Of a stretch of 64,000 nucleotides of DNA, positions 33,060 to 43,457 are shown piece after piece. The notes beneath the pieces are model-generated. The model was not told the DNA's origin, ran no database searches, and saw nothing but the letters and a program-made list of their open reading frames with translations. Position 1 is the stretch's first letter; every line of letters begins with the position of its first letter. This DNA is from UBA6168 sp964573725 (GTDB lineage Bacteria; Bacteroidota; Bacteroidia; Chitinophagales; Saprospiraceae), in the NCBI GenBank assembly GCA_964573725.1, contig CAZNLJ010000003.1, forward strand, positions 1-64,000, in the 5' to 3' direction. The translations under genes and the position numbers were made by a program.

Positions 33060-35864
33060 CTAACCGGCAGCGAAGGTGGCGTGGGCGGCGGCCAGTCTGG
33101 CGACCGGGACCCTGGGCGGGGAGCAGGAGACATAATTCAGCCCCAGTTGATGACAAAAGCGGATGGACCGCGGATTGCCCCCATGTTCGCCGCAGATGCC
33201 GATCTTGAGGTCCGGATTGGCCCGTCTTCCCCAGGCCACCGTGATGTCCATCAATTTGCCGACACCGTCCCTGTCGATCACTTCGAAAGGATTGTCATGC
33301 AGGATATCCAGTTGTTGGTAGAGCGGCAGAAACTTATTTTCCGCATCCTCCCGGGAAAAAGAATAAGTGGCCTGGGTGAGGTCGTTCGTACCGAAAGAAA
33401 AGAAAGCCGCCTCCGTGGCCAGGCTTTCCGCCGTCATGCAGGCCCGGACCACCTCGATCATGGAGCCGAATAGAAAGTCCGGTCGACGTTTCAAATCCGC
33501 CTCCACGCCATCCCGGACCTCGTTGACCAAAGCCTTGACCTGCCGTAACTCCTCGACGGAACATACCTGGGGCACCATGATTTCCAGCCGGACCGTCAGT
33601 CCCTCCATTTGGCATTGGACGGCCGCCTCCAGCATGGCACGGACCTGCATCCGGTAAATTTCGGGATAGGTCAGCCCCAGCCTGACGCCGCGATGGCCCA
33701 GCATGGGATTGACCTCATGCAGTTCCCCGATCTTGTTCAGCATCCGTTGCTTCTTGGCAAGCGCCGAACGGACCATCTCCGCTCCATCGGCATTGAAAGG
33801 ACCGGTCAGCCCGGACAAGCTGTCCGGTCCGGCCTGGATCAGGTGGAGACTGGAAGCGAGGTTATTGACCCCTTCGATGGTGGTTTGCAGATGTTCGAGG
33901 TGCTTGAGTTCCGCCCGGACTTCATCCGGGTCGGGCAGGAACTCATGGATGGGCGGATCCAGCAATCGGACCGTCACCGGATGAGGTGCCATGACGCGGA
34001 AGATTTCCACGAAGTCCTGCCTTTGGATCGGCAGCAGCCGGTCCAAGGCGATTTCCCGTTCCTCCCGGGTATCGGCAAGGATCATATCCACCACCAGCGG
34101 AAGCCGGTCCGGTGCATTGAACATCCTTTCCGTGCGGCATAAGCCGATGCCTTTGGCACCGAAATCCCTGGCCCGGCGGGCAGCGTCCGGTGTATCCGCA
34201 TTCGCCAATACCCGGAGTGCGGCCAGTTCGTCGGCCCAGGAGAGCAAGGTGACCAATTCCTGGGAGAAGACCGGTTCCACCATGGGAATTTCCCCCAGGA
34301 AGACCTTCCCGGTGGCACCGTCGATGGTCAGTACATCCCCTTCGCGGATGAGTTGGTCACCGACCCTTGCCTGGCGCAGCTTTACATCCACGGTGATTCC
34401 CTCGGCACCGGCCACACAGGGCTTGCCCATACCGCGGGCGACGACCGCCGCATGGGAAGTCTTGCCGCCCCGGCTGGTCAGGATTCCCTGGGCGGCAAAG
34501 AAACCATGGATATCCTCCGGTTTGGTTTCCTCCCGGACCAGGATCAATTTCGCGCCGCTCCGCCCCAAGTTTTCCGCCCGGTCGGCGTCGAAGACACATT
34601 GGCCGGACGCAGCGCCCGGTGAGGCCGGCAGCCCTTGTGCGAGCGGAAGTTCCCGGTGACGGGGATCCAACTTCGGATACAGGAGTTGCTCTATCAGGTC
34701 GGGGCGGACCCGCTTCACGGCCGTTTCCCTGGAAATGAGGCCTTCCAGGGCCATTTCCACGGAAGTCCTGACCATGGCCGTGGCATTCATCTTGCCGTTC
34801 CGGGTCTGCAGGCAATACAGGCGTTGGTTTTCAATGGTGAATTCGAAATCCTGCACTTCCCGGTAATGTGCCTCGAGCTTCTGTCCCAGCTCCCGCAGTT
34901 GCCGGTACATTTCGGGCATCTCCCTTTCCAGTTCGGCCACCGGGCGGGGCGTCCGGATGCCGGCTACGACATCCTCCCCCTGGGCATTGACCAGGTATTC
35001 GCCGAACATGACATGCTCACCGGTACCGGGATCCCGGGTGAACCCGACACCCGTTGCACAATCGTTGCCCAGGTTGCCGAAGACCATGGTGACGATGTTG
35101 ACGGCCGTACCGTCCGCCATTTCCGGCGTGATCCCGAATTCCCGCCGGTAATCCACCGCCCGTTTTCCCATCCAGGAACGGAACACCGCCTGTATCGCCA
35201 ATTCCAGCTGGACATACACATCTTCCGGAAAGGGGCGGCCGGTTTCCTGCCTGACCAGTTCCAGGAAACGTTCGCTTACCGCCTTCAGGTCCTCGGCCCG
35301 CAGGGCCACATCCTCAGAGACGCCGGCTTCCCGCTTGACGGCAACGAACAAGGCATCGAACTTCTCATCGGACACACCGAGGGCGACCTTCCCGAACAAC
35401 TGGACGAACCGTCGGTAGGCATCGTAGGCGAACCGTTCGTTCCCGGTCATTTCCACCAGTGCCGGTAAGGTGACCCGGTTCAGCCCGAGGTTCAGGATGG
35501 TATCCATCATGCCGGGCATGGACAAGGCCGAACCGGAACGGACGGATACCAGCAGCGGATTTCCCTTCCCGCCGAACACCTTGCCGGTCTTTTGCTCCAA
35601 TCGTCGGATATGCGACCTGACCTCGGCCATCAAGTTGGACGGCAGGGCGGCCTTCGGCTGTTTCAGGTAATCCAGGCAGGCCGTGGTGGCAATGACGAAA
35701 CCCGGCGGCACATTGAGTCCGATCTGGGTCATTTCACACAGGTTGGCACCCTTGCCTCCCAGCAGCCGCTTGTCCTTCCCATCTCCTTCCTCAAAGGAAT
35801 AAACGAATTTCAAGGCGGGTAATACGGCCGGCACCGCGGCCTGCTCCAGCATCTTCGTGCTCAT
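33060..35864 (-). CDS. ppdK: Pyruvate, phosphate dikinase
   Basis: 934 residues from 35864 (MSTKMLEQAAVPAVL); about 25 extra upstream codons are not family-like. N-terminal nucleotide-binding domain (LLGGKGANLCEMTQIGLNVPPGF), central phospho-histidine domain with His471 in GGKTSHAAVVARGMGKPCV, and C-terminal PEP/pyruvate TIM barrel with TNDLTQATYSFSREDAENKF and catalytic Cys891 in CGEHGG. PPDK interconverts pyruvate, ATP and phosphate with PEP, AMP and pyrophosphate. It can run towards glycolysis using pyrophosphate or towards gluconeogenesis. No PPDK regulatory protein gene is adjacent. galE lies 99 bp upstream on the same strand. Confidence 0.96.
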   Translation of the reverse strand: MSTKMLEQAAVPAVLPALKFVYSFEEGDGKDKRLLGGKGANLCEMTQIGLNVPPGFVIATTACLDYLKQPKAALPSNLMAEVRSHIRRLEQKTGKVFGGKGNPLLVSVRSGSALSMPGMMDTILNLGLNRVTLPALVEMTGNERFAYDAYRRFVQLFGKVALGVSDEKFDALFVAVKREAGVSEDVALRAEDLKAVSERFLELVRQETGRPFPEDVYVQLELAIQAVFRSWMGKRAVDYRREFGITPEMADGTAVNIVTMVFGNLGNDCATGVGFTRDPGTGEHVMFGEYLVNAQGEDVVAGIRTPRPVAELEREMPEMYRQLRELGQKLEAHYREVQDFEFTIENQRLYCLQTRNGKMNATAMVRTSVEMALEGLISRETAVKRVRPDLIEQLLYPKLDPRHRELPLAQGLPASPGAASGQCVFDADRAENLGRSGAKLILVREETKPEDIHGFFAAQGILTSRGGKTSHAAVVARGMGKPCVAGAEGITVDVKLRQARVGDQLIREGDVLTIDGATGKVFLGEIPMVEPVFSQELVTLLSWADELAALRVLANADTPDAARRARDFGAKGIGLCRTERMFNAPDRLPLVVDMILADTREEREIALDRLLPIQRQDFVEIFRVMAPHPVTVRLLDPPIHEFLPDPDEVRAELKHLEHLQTTIEGVNNLASSLHLIQAGPDSLSGLTGPFNADGAEMVRSALAKKQRMLNKIGELHEVNPMLGHRGVRLGLTYPEIYRMQVRAMLEAAVQCQMEGLTVRLEIMVPQVCSVEELRQVKALVNEVRDGVEADLKRRPDFLFGSMIEVVRACMTAESLATEAAFFSFGTNDLTQATYSFSREDAENKFLPLYQQLDILHDNPFEVIDRDGVGKLMDITVAWGRRANPDLKIGICGEHGGNPRSIRFCHQLGLNYVSCSPPRVPVARLAAAHATFAAG

Positions 35865-35963
35865 ATGAATCGTTTTGACACAAAGATTAGGATTGGCACC
35901 GGCATGCAGGATGACGGACATCAGACCGGGCAGGGACAAAAGTCACCTGCCGGGGAAACCGGG

Positions 35964-37007
35964 TTACGACGACGTGTTGGCAAGCGGGCTGCCGGAACGG
36001 GCCAATTCCCATGCCCAGGCCGTCCGCATGATGTCCCGGACGTCCCGTCGGGCTTCCCAGCCCAACAGCCGGACCGCCTTGTCCTTATTGGCATAAATGG
36101 CCTCCACATCACCGGCCCTGCGCGGCCCCAGGGTGTGGGGCAGGCGGGTTCCGCTGACCGCCTCGAACGCACGGATCGCTTCCAACACCGTGACACCCTC
36201 GCCGATCCCGACATTGAACACCTCGCAGACCGGCTCGCCGGAGAGACGTTCCAGGTACTGCAGGCTCTTGGTATGCGCATTGGCAAGATCCATCACATGG
36301 ATGTAATCCCGGACACAACTGCCGTCCCGGGTGTGGTAATCCGTCCCGAAGACCGTCATGCTTCCGCGTTTGCCGAGGGCGGTCTCTGTGATGACCGGCA
36401 CCAGGTTTGTCGCCTTGTTTCGGGGCGACTCCCCCAACAGGGCGCTCTCATGGGCACCGGCCGGATTGAAATAACGGAGGAGCACCGCCTGGAAGCGGTC
36501 CCGGCTTCGGCAATAGTCCTCGATCATCTTTTCCCCGACCTGCTTGGTCCTGGCATACGGACACTCGGCTTCCCGGAACGGCGTGGATTCCGTCACCGGA
36601 AGGCTTTCCGCATTCCCGTACACGGAACAACTCGAGGAGAAGATCAGATGGGGCACCTGGTATTCCTCGGCACATTTCAGGATATTGACCAGGCTCTCCA
36701 GGTTGTTGTGGTAATACCGGAGCGGCTGGAAGACCGATTCCTCCACGCTTTTCAGGGCGGCGAAATGAATGATGCCGGTCAGGTCCGGATGGTCGCGGAA
36801 TACCTTCCGGGTCTCCGCCAGGTCGCACAGGTCCGTCCGGTAATTCGAGACGGATACCCCGGTCACTGCCCGGATACCTTCCAGGGCGGATTCGTCCGCA
36901 TTGCTCAGGTTATCGACGGATACGACCGCGTAGCCGTTTTCGATAAGGTCCACCAGGGTGTGGCTGCCGATATAGCCGCAACCGCCTGTCACCAGTACTT
37001 TTTTCAT
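35964..37007 (-). CDS. galE: UDP-glucose 4-epimerase
   Basis: 347 residues from the ATG at 37007 (MKKVLVTGGCGYIGSHTLVDL). NAD-binding TGGCGYIGS, SSSCSVYG with the catalytic Ser, YARTK with the Tyr-x3-Lys pair, and RYFNPAGAH are all present, as is the C-terminal AIYANKDKAVRLLGW. It interconverts UDP-glucose and UDP-galactose for polysaccharide synthesis. A TATCTTTG promoter element lies 123 bp upstream. Confidence 0.96.
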   Translation of the reverse strand: MKKVLVTGGCGYIGSHTLVDLIENGYAVVSVDNLSNADESALEGIRAVTGVSVSNYRTDLCDLAETRKVFRDHPDLTGIIHFAALKSVEESVFQPLRYYHNNLESLVNILKCAEEYQVPHLIFSSSCSVYGNAESLPVTESTPFREAECPYARTKQVGEKMIEDYCRSRDRFQAVLLRYFNPAGAHESALLGESPRNKATNLVPVITETALGKRGSMTVFGTDYHTRDGSCVRDYIHVMDLANAHTKSLQYLERLSGEPVCEVFNVGIGEGVTVLEAIRAFEAVSGTRLPHTLGPRRAGDVEAIYANKDKAVRLLGWEARRDVRDIMRTAWAWELARSGSPLANTSS

Positions 37008-37129
37008 GAGAATCGATATTAGCCGATGAAAAACGACCTGCCGGACCGGACCATTGCCGCCGGGTTCCGGCGGGCCGGGTAAGCCCGCATGCCGAGGCAT
37101 GCCGGGAGACGGCCTGCTCCGCAGCGGGA

Positions 37130-37137
37130 CAAAGATA
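37130..37137 (-). promoter_or_regulatory. -7 promoter element of galE
   Basis: Minus-strand TATCTTTG, exact TAnnTTTG; predicted leader about 115 nt. No clear -33 element. Confidence 0.5.
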
Positions 37138-37317
37138 AGGACTCTGCCGTTTCGGTGGACCGTTTGTTCCGTTCCGCGCGCGCCTGCGCACCCGGCGGTG
37201 CAGCTTGTCCGCCGGAAACGGACGCTCCGGCATAGAACCGGAATCCGGTCTCCTTGTTTACCTGAAACAGGGACCGCTGTGCCGGGACTTCGGGTCTTCC
37301 GTCCCGGCGCATCGACC

Positions 37318-37346
37318 TTGCAGGTCCGAAAATGATTGTATCTTTG
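37318..37346 (+). promoter_or_regulatory. Promoter of cysQ
   Basis: TTG at 37318-37320, 18-bp spacer, TATCTTTG at 37339-37346: one of the best matches in the window to the Bacteroidota housekeeping promoter. Predicted leader about 40 nt. Confidence 0.65.
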
Positions 37347-37392
37347 GACACCCGCGTATCCGGACGGACCGGAACAGCGGCCAATCCTGCCT

Positions 37393-38175
37393 ATGACCGA
37401 CGCATTGATACCTGCATTGAAACAACTGGCCAGGGCTGCCGGAAAGGCAATCCTGGACATTTACCGGTCGGATGACCTGGACTTCGGCGTGGAGCGGAAA
37501 TCGGACCGATCTCCGCTGACCCTTGCCGACAAGGCATCCAACGACATCATTTGCCGCGGCCTCCGGGATTTGCCCGGCGACACCATTCCGATCATTTCGG
37601 AAGAGGACAAGGAGGTCCCTTGGGAGACCCGGCGGAACTGGACGCGTTGTTGGTTGGTGGACCCCCTGGACGGGACCAAGGAGTTCATCCGCCGGAATGG
37701 TGATTTCACCGTCAACATCGCGCTGGTGGAAAACGGCGAGGCGGTACTGGGCGTGGTTTATGTCCCGGCGCATGACGAATTGGCCTGGGCGGTCCGGGGT
37801 GGCGGGGCTTTCCGGGAAATCGACGGAACGACCAGCCGACTGACGGCGGCTGTTTTCCATACCGGCGAGAGAGGGTTGTCGCTGGTATGTTCCCGTTCCC
37901 ACATGAGTGAGGAAACGGCCGCGTTTGTTTCCAGGTTCGAGGAGCCGGTCCTGGTCTCGCGGGGCAGTGCGCTCAAGTTCCTGTTGGTTGCATCCGGCGA
38001 GGCCCATGTGTATCCGCGGCTTGCCCCGACCATGGAGTGGGATACGGCGGCGGCCCAGGTGATTGTGGAGGAAGCCGGCGGCAGCGTGCAGGAGGCCGCC
38101 CACGGCCGGACGTTGCGATACAACAAGCGCGACCTCCGCAATCCTTCCTTCATTGCCATGGGCAAGATGGAATGA
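37393..38175 (+). CDS. cysQ: 3'(2'),5'-bisphosphate nucleotidase CysQ
   Basis: 260 residues from 37393 (MTDALIPALKQLARAAGKAIL). The inositol-monophosphatase fold carries all metal-site motifs: SPLTLADKASND, ISEEDKEVPW, WLVDPLDGTKEFIRRNGDFTVN and PTMEWDTAAAQVIVEEAGG. CysQ removes the 3'-phosphate of PAP/PAPS, the by-product of sulfate assimilation. No other sulfur genes are adjacent. Confidence 0.94.
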   Translation: MTDALIPALKQLARAAGKAILDIYRSDDLDFGVERKSDRSPLTLADKASNDIICRGLRDLPGDTIPIISEEDKEVPWETRRNWTRCWLVDPLDGTKEFIRRNGDFTVNIALVENGEAVLGVVYVPAHDELAWAVRGGGAFREIDGTTSRLTAAVFHTGERGLSLVCSRSHMSEETAAFVSRFEEPVLVSRGSALKFLLVASGEAHVYPRLAPTMEWDTAAAQVIVEEAGGSVQEAAHGRTLRYNKRDLRNPSFIAMGKME

Positions 38176-38396
38176 CCAGGCCGGTCGGCAGCACGACGCT
38201 TGACGGCGGCGCAATACGGGACCGGTCGCAGGCGCCGCTCCGGCAGGCTGTCCGATCCCTGCGGGACTTCCCGTCAGGAGCAGGCCTTTGTCCGCCCGAT
38301 GCCGGGAAATAATTACGAACCAACCGACGCCAGGCCTCCGATGAGGGGCGGTTGTCCGGGCCTGTGACCGGACCATCGGCAAGTACCCACCGAACA

Positions 38397-40523
38397 ATGG
38401 AAAAGACAACGGAATTGCAAGTGGAAGGGATGACCTGCGCCAGTTGTGCGCGCAGTGTAAACCGCTTGTTGGAACAAAAGGGGGCCACGGACATCGATGT
38501 TAATTTTGCCACCGGCGAAGTCCGTTTCCAGGCGGACGACTCCATCGTGTCCCTCCCGGAAATCAAGGCGGGCATTCACGACCTGGGGTATGAAGTCAAG
38601 GAGCAGGGAGCGGAAGGAAAAGCGGGGTGGACCTTGGCACGCAAGCTCTGGGTATCCGCCGTGTTCACCGTGCCACTGCTTTCGGCGCACCTGTTCATGT
38701 TGGCGGGCATTCATTTCATGCAGTCGCCTTGGCTCCAATGGGCCTTGTCGATGCCGCCCATGGTCATCGGATTCGCCCATTTCGGCCGCTCCAGCTACCA
38801 CGCGCTCCGCAACCGGAGCACCCACATGGACCTGCTGATCCTGTTGGGCGGAACGGCTGCCTTCGTATACAGCCTGGCCGGCCTCGCCACCGGCAATGCC
38901 GACCTGTACTTTTTCGAGACGGGTGCCACGATATTTACCTTGGTGCTGTTGGGCAACTGGATGGAAAAGCGGGCGGTCCGGCAGACGACGACCGCCATTG
39001 GGGCCCTTACCGCCCTGCAGGTGGAATGGGCCAATAAAATCATCGGTGCGGATGGGGAGGTGGCCGTGATACCTGCGAAGGATATCCTTCCGGGCGATTG
39101 GTTGCAGTTGCATGAGGGCGACAAGGTCCCGGTGGACGGCAAGGTGGTCAGCGGCAGTGCGGACCTCGACGAATCCATGCTCACCGGGGAGAGTCTTCCG
39201 GTGAACAAGCAGGAAGGCGACACCGTCCTGGGGGGGTCCCTGGCCATTCAGGGCAACCTGGTGGTCGCAGCCACGGGAACCACCCGGGAAACCGTCCTGG
39301 CCAATATGATCACCCTGGTTAAATCCGCCCAGCAACAAAAACCGCCCGTTCAACGGCTGGCCGACCGGATCGGTGCGATATTCGTGCCGGTCGTACTGAC
39401 CCTTTCGCTGGCCACTTTCCTGGTAAGTGCCTTCATACTGGACATGCCATACAAGACGGCTGCGATGAACAGCATCGCCGTCCTGGTCATTTCATGTCCC
39501 TGTGCCATGGGCCTGGCGACCCCCACCGCCGTCATGGTAGGGGTCGGCCGCCTGGCACGACAAGGGATCCTGGTGAAAGGCGCCGCGACCATAGAGCATT
39601 TCTCAAGAGCCAAGTTCTTTGTCTTCGACAAGACCGGTACCCTGACCACCGGGGTTTTCCGCATACGCGGCATCGATTACCGGACCGGCGAGGAGGACCG
39701 GGTGCATGCCCTCCTGTGGCGGATGGCACGCAAATCGTCCCATCCTGTCGCCAAGTCCCTGTCGGCGGCATTGGAGGCGCGCGGCATATCGAAGGCGGGT
39801 ATCCGTTCGGCGGATGTTCCCTTGCGCGACATCCGGGAACACAAGGGGCAGGGGATGTCCGCCACCGATGCGGAAGGCCGGAGCTACCGGATGGGAAACC
39901 GGAGGTTTGCCGGGGTTGCGGAGGCGGAACCTGCGGTGGGACAGATTTACCTGACCTGCGACGGAAACCTGTTGGCCGTCATTGATATGGAGGACACCCT
40001 GAAGGAAAGCGCGGCACCCTGCATCGCCGCGCTGCAAGCGCAGGACAAGGTACCGGTCATCCTGAGCGGAGACCGGATCGACATCACCCGGCGGGTGGCC
40101 GGACAGCTGGAAGTGGAGCGGTATTTCGGCGAGCAATTGCCGGCGGAGAAGCTGGCGGTCATTGACCGCCTGAACGCAGAAGGGGTTACGGTCATGGTCG
40201 GGGACGGCATCAACGATGCACCGGCACTGGCAAAAGCCGGCATCGGGGTTTCGCTCAGCGACGCTTCGCAAGTGGCGGTCCAATCCGCCCAAATCGTGCT
40301 GCTGGGTGGGGACCTTCAACGGTTGACCAAAGCGCTGTCCATTTCGGCGGCCACTTTGGCCACCATCCGACAGAACCTATTCTGGGCATTCTCCTACAAC
40401 CTCATCGCCATTCCCATGGCGGCCATGGGATTCCTGAATCCCATGTGGGGCGCCCTTTTCATGGCTTTTTCCGACTTGGTCGTCATCGGAAATGCCATCC
40501 GGCTGAAATACCGGCGCCTATGA
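38397..40523 (+). CDS. copA: Copper-transporting P1B-type ATPase, CopA-like
   Basis: 708 residues from 38397. One N-terminal metal-binding domain with Cys14-Ala-Ser-Cys17 (GMTCASC); membrane helices; actuator motif LTGES; membrane metal site Cys367-Pro-Cys369 (ISCPCAMGLATP); phosphorylated Asp411 in DKTGTLTTG; His-Pro pair in SSHPVAKSL; GDGINDAPALAKAG. These features identify a Cu(I) exporter. Because no ccoI is in the cco operon, this enzyme, or one elsewhere, may also supply copper to the oxidase; that is inference. Its stop overlaps the next start by ATGA. Confidence 0.93.
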   Translation: MEKTTELQVEGMTCASCARSVNRLLEQKGATDIDVNFATGEVRFQADDSIVSLPEIKAGIHDLGYEVKEQGAEGKAGWTLARKLWVSAVFTVPLLSAHLFMLAGIHFMQSPWLQWALSMPPMVIGFAHFGRSSYHALRNRSTHMDLLILLGGTAAFVYSLAGLATGNADLYFFETGATIFTLVLLGNWMEKRAVRQTTTAIGALTALQVEWANKIIGADGEVAVIPAKDILPGDWLQLHEGDKVPVDGKVVSGSADLDESMLTGESLPVNKQEGDTVLGGSLAIQGNLVVAATGTTRETVLANMITLVKSAQQQKPPVQRLADRIGAIFVPVVLTLSLATFLVSAFILDMPYKTAAMNSIAVLVISCPCAMGLATPTAVMVGVGRLARQGILVKGAATIEHFSRAKFFVFDKTGTLTTGVFRIRGIDYRTGEEDRVHALLWRMARKSSHPVAKSLSAALEARGISKAGIRSADVPLRDIREHKGQGMSATDAEGRSYRMGNRRFAGVAEAEPAVGQIYLTCDGNLLAVIDMEDTLKESAAPCIAALQAQDKVPVILSGDRIDITRRVAGQLEVERYFGEQLPAEKLAVIDRLNAEGVTVMVGDGINDAPALAKAGIGVSLSDASQVAVQSAQIVLLGGDLQRLTKALSISAATLATIRQNLFWAFSYNLIAIPMAAMGFLNPMWGALFMAFSDLVVIGNAIRLKYRRL

Positions 40524-41068
40524 ATCCGGAAGTGACAACCGGGGGCGGACCGCACCTGGAACTCATCTGCGAGGACCTTACGGTACCGGAAAATATCGGG
40601 ATGATATTCCGGTTGGCGGAAGCGTTTTCCGTGCGATGCGTCCACCTGTCCGAAGGTTGCCTGTCCCTTCCGAACCAGAAAATCGCCAAGGTTGCCCGGG
40701 GCGCCCTCCGGGTACTACCGCATCGGACCTTTTCGGACGGCGTCGCGCTGATCATGATGCTGCGCGGGGAAGGATATCGGATCACCGCCCTGGAAACGGG
40801 TGCGGACAGTATGAACTTGCGCCACCTCGATTTCCGGGAGACCGGAAAGTTGGCCCTGGTCCTGGGCTCCGAAAAATACGGCATACGCCCCGAGACCCTG
40901 GCGGTAGTGGATGAGAAAGCCTGCATCCCCCTTTCCGGGCGTCAACGATCCATCAATGTGGCCAATGCCCTGGCTATTGCGCTGTATGAAATCGGCAGCC
41001 AGGGTGCGGAGGGTCGATTGCAGCAGGCCGGGAACGGGAGCAGGAAGCGGAGCGGGACCGCCCCATGA
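40520..41068 (+). CDS. SpoU/TrmH-family RNA 2'-O-methyltransferase
   Basis: 182 residues from the ATG at 40520, which overlaps the copA stop (ATGA). SpoU motifs: ENIGMIFRLAEAF (motif 1), LVLGSEKYGI (motif 2) and ACIPLSGRQRSINVANALAIALYEI (motif 3). It would use SAM to methylate a ribose in tRNA or rRNA; the target cannot be assigned. Pairing with a copper ATPase looks incidental. Confidence 0.9.
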   Translation: MNPEVTTGGGPHLELICEDLTVPENIGMIFRLAEAFSVRCVHLSEGCLSLPNQKIAKVARGALRVLPHRTFSDGVALIMMLRGEGYRITALETGADSMNLRHLDFRETGKLALVLGSEKYGIRPETLAVVDEKACIPLSGRQRSINVANALAIALYEIGSQGAEGRLQQAGNGSRKRSGTAP

Positions 41069-41257
41069 AACTTTTCCGTAACAAACCGGTTATCATAGGG
41101 TGTAATCTTCGGATTCCTTCCAAATCAAGCCGTTCACAAGTCCGAAAGACCACCAGCCGGTCAGGTAAGATGAAAATGAACCGACGAGGACGCCCCATCC
41201 TGCGATGGCGTGGCACAGGATGCCGCCCACGTCGGGTATATCAAATCAAACAGTGTA

Positions 41258-43441
41258 ATGCGTAGAAAAAAGCAAAAATCAAAAAACCAAAAATTATCCT
41301 CCCTCCAGTTACAATCCGAGATCCTGCAGATATTCAAGGATAATCCCCGGAAAAGATATAACCCGCGGCAGATTAGCAAAAAGCTCGGGATGGACAACAA
41401 CAAGGATTCCGTCCTGCATGCCCTGTCGAAAATGACGGAAGCGGGGCAGCTCCAGACCCTGGAGGATTTCAAGTTCAAGTTGCGGCGTGCGGCGGCCGCC
41501 GGTCCCCGTCGGTTGTATGAAGGCATCGTGGACATGACTCGGACCGGAACAGCCTACATCGAATGCAAGGGAGAGGAGGACGACATTTTCGTTTCCGCGG
41601 CCAACCTGGGCACCGCCTTGCACGGCGACCTGGTGCAGGTGGCGGGTTGGCGGCCCCGTGGCCGCAGGCGACCGGAAGGGGAGGTCATCAAAGTATTGGA
41701 ACGTGCCACGGAGCAATTCGTCGGAACGCTGCACTATGCCGGGGAGCTTCCGGTCGTGCTGCCGGTCGGAGACCATATCCCCATGGAAATCCAGCTTTCG
41801 GAACAGGAACTGCAAGGAGCGGGCGAGGGCGAAAAAGTGGTTGTTCGGATCACCCGTTGGCACAAGCATCCCGGACAACGTCCGGAAGGCCGAATCACCT
41901 CCGTGTTGGGGAAAGCGGGCAGCGACCTCGACATGAAGGTCATCCTGATCAACAACGGGTTCGACCTGCATTTTCCACCGGAGGTATTGGCGGAGTCGGA
42001 AAGCTTTGCCGCCCATATTCCGTTGCCGGAAATCCATCGCCGGCTGGATTTGCGACAGGTGACCACCTTCACGATCGACCCGGTGGATGCCAAGGATTTC
42101 GACGATGCCTTATCCATCCGGAAACTACCGAACGGGAACACGGAAATCGGTGTCCACATTGCGGATGTCACCCATTACGTACAATCCGGGACGGCCTTGG
42201 ATCGGGAAGCCTACCACCGCTCCACGTCCGTTTATCTGGTGGACCGAGTGCTGCCCATGTTGCCGGAGCGACTTTCCAACGACCTTTGTTCCCTGCGTCC
42301 GAACGAGGACAAGCTGACCTTCTCCGCCCTCTTCGAATTCGACCCCTCGGACAATTTGCTCCGAACCTGGTTCGGCAAGACGGTGATCCACTCCGACCAA
42401 CGCTTCACTTACGAAGAGGCGGAAGCGCGGCTGGTTTCCGGAAAGGGCTCCTTCGCCCGCGAATTGAAACAGCTGAACAGGACGGCCAGGAAGCTCCGGG
42501 AAATGCGGTTCAAGCAGGGATCCATCGATTTCGACGTGGAAGAGGTCCGCTTCCGCCTGGATGAGGAGGGTGTCCCGGTGGAAGTGTACGTGAAAGAACG
42601 CCTGCAGGCCCACCAACTCATCGAGGACCTGATGCTCCTGGCCAATCGGGAAGTCGCCCGGTACATCCATAAGAAAGGTACCGGGGAAATGGAGGTGCCC
42701 TTCGTATACCGCGTACACGACTTTCCGGATCCGGAAAAGGTCCGGGAATTCGCCCTTTTCGCCAAGACCATGGGTATCCAGCTGAAAACCGGTACCCCGG
42801 CGGAAATAGCGGCCTCCTTCAACCGGCTGGTGACGGAAGCCGCCACCAACGAAAGTGTCAAGCTGTTGTTGCCGATTGCCATCCGCACCATGGCCAAGGC
42901 AGCCTATTCCACCGAAAATATCGGCCATTACGGGCTGGGTTTCGAGCATTACACCCACTTTACGTCCCCGATCCGTCGGTATGCGGATGTGCTGGTGCAC
43001 CGTATCCTGGAACAAAATCTCGAGAACGACACCTGGCGCACGGATGGCGTCCGGCTGCACGACCAGTGCCGCCACATCTCCCTCCAAGAGCGCAAGGCCA
43101 TGCAGGCGGAACGGGAAAGTATCCGTTACAAACAAGTGGAATACATCAAAAGGCATATCGGCGACACCTTCGTCGGGCTGGTTTCCGGCATCATCGAAAG
43201 GGGATTTTTCGTGGAACTGACGGACAACAAATGCGAGGGGATGGTTCCCTTCCATTCCCTGCCGGAGGCCTACCTGATCGAGGACAGCAGATTGGTGGCA
43301 CGGGGCATGCGGTCCGGCCGCGTATTGAAAATCGGGGAACTTGTACGGGTAAGGATCTTATCCGCCGACCTGGAGCGTCGGCAGATAGAAATGGAACTGA
43401 TATCGAATGAGATGCCACCGGCCGGAACGGGGAGACGATGA
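41258..43441 (+). CDS. rnr: Ribonuclease R
   Basis: 727 residues from 41258 (MRRKKQKSKNQKLSSLQLQSEILQIFKDNPRKRYNPRQISKKL), starting with a basic tail and a winged-helix domain. Two cold-shock domains follow, then the RNB nuclease core with metal-binding Asps in TIDPVDAKDFDDALS (about residues 272-280), GVHIADVTHYV and ALFEF. The C-terminal S1 domain is DTFVGLVSGIIERGFFVELTD. RNase R degrades structured RNA 3' to 5' and takes part in rRNA and trans-translation quality control. It ends 16 bp from a convergent gene. Confidence 0.95.
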   Translation: MRRKKQKSKNQKLSSLQLQSEILQIFKDNPRKRYNPRQISKKLGMDNNKDSVLHALSKMTEAGQLQTLEDFKFKLRRAAAAGPRRLYEGIVDMTRTGTAYIECKGEEDDIFVSAANLGTALHGDLVQVAGWRPRGRRRPEGEVIKVLERATEQFVGTLHYAGELPVVLPVGDHIPMEIQLSEQELQGAGEGEKVVVRITRWHKHPGQRPEGRITSVLGKAGSDLDMKVILINNGFDLHFPPEVLAESESFAAHIPLPEIHRRLDLRQVTTFTIDPVDAKDFDDALSIRKLPNGNTEIGVHIADVTHYVQSGTALDREAYHRSTSVYLVDRVLPMLPERLSNDLCSLRPNEDKLTFSALFEFDPSDNLLRTWFGKTVIHSDQRFTYEEAEARLVSGKGSFARELKQLNRTARKLREMRFKQGSIDFDVEEVRFRLDEEGVPVEVYVKERLQAHQLIEDLMLLANREVARYIHKKGTGEMEVPFVYRVHDFPDPEKVREFALFAKTMGIQLKTGTPAEIAASFNRLVTEAATNESVKLLLPIAIRTMAKAAYSTENIGHYGLGFEHYTHFTSPIRRYADVLVHRILEQNLENDTWRTDGVRLHDQCRHISLQERKAMQAERESIRYKQVEYIKRHIGDTFVGLVSGIIERGFFVELTDNKCEGMVPFHSLPEAYLIEDSRLVARGMRSGRVLKIGELVRVRILSADLERRQIEMELISNEMPPAGTGRR

Positions 43442-43457
43442 GGTACGGGAGCGGTGG

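Larger units (their letters stand above)
37008..37392. other. Divergent promoter region galE / cysQ
   Basis: 385 bp holding two TATCTTTG -7 elements, one per strand (37130-37137 minus, 37339-37346 plus), and no credible gene. Confidence 0.6.

Noticed and set aside
41065..41265. 66-codon open frame before rnr
   Set aside because: Basic low-complexity product overlapping the rnr start region; no family match and no promoter.
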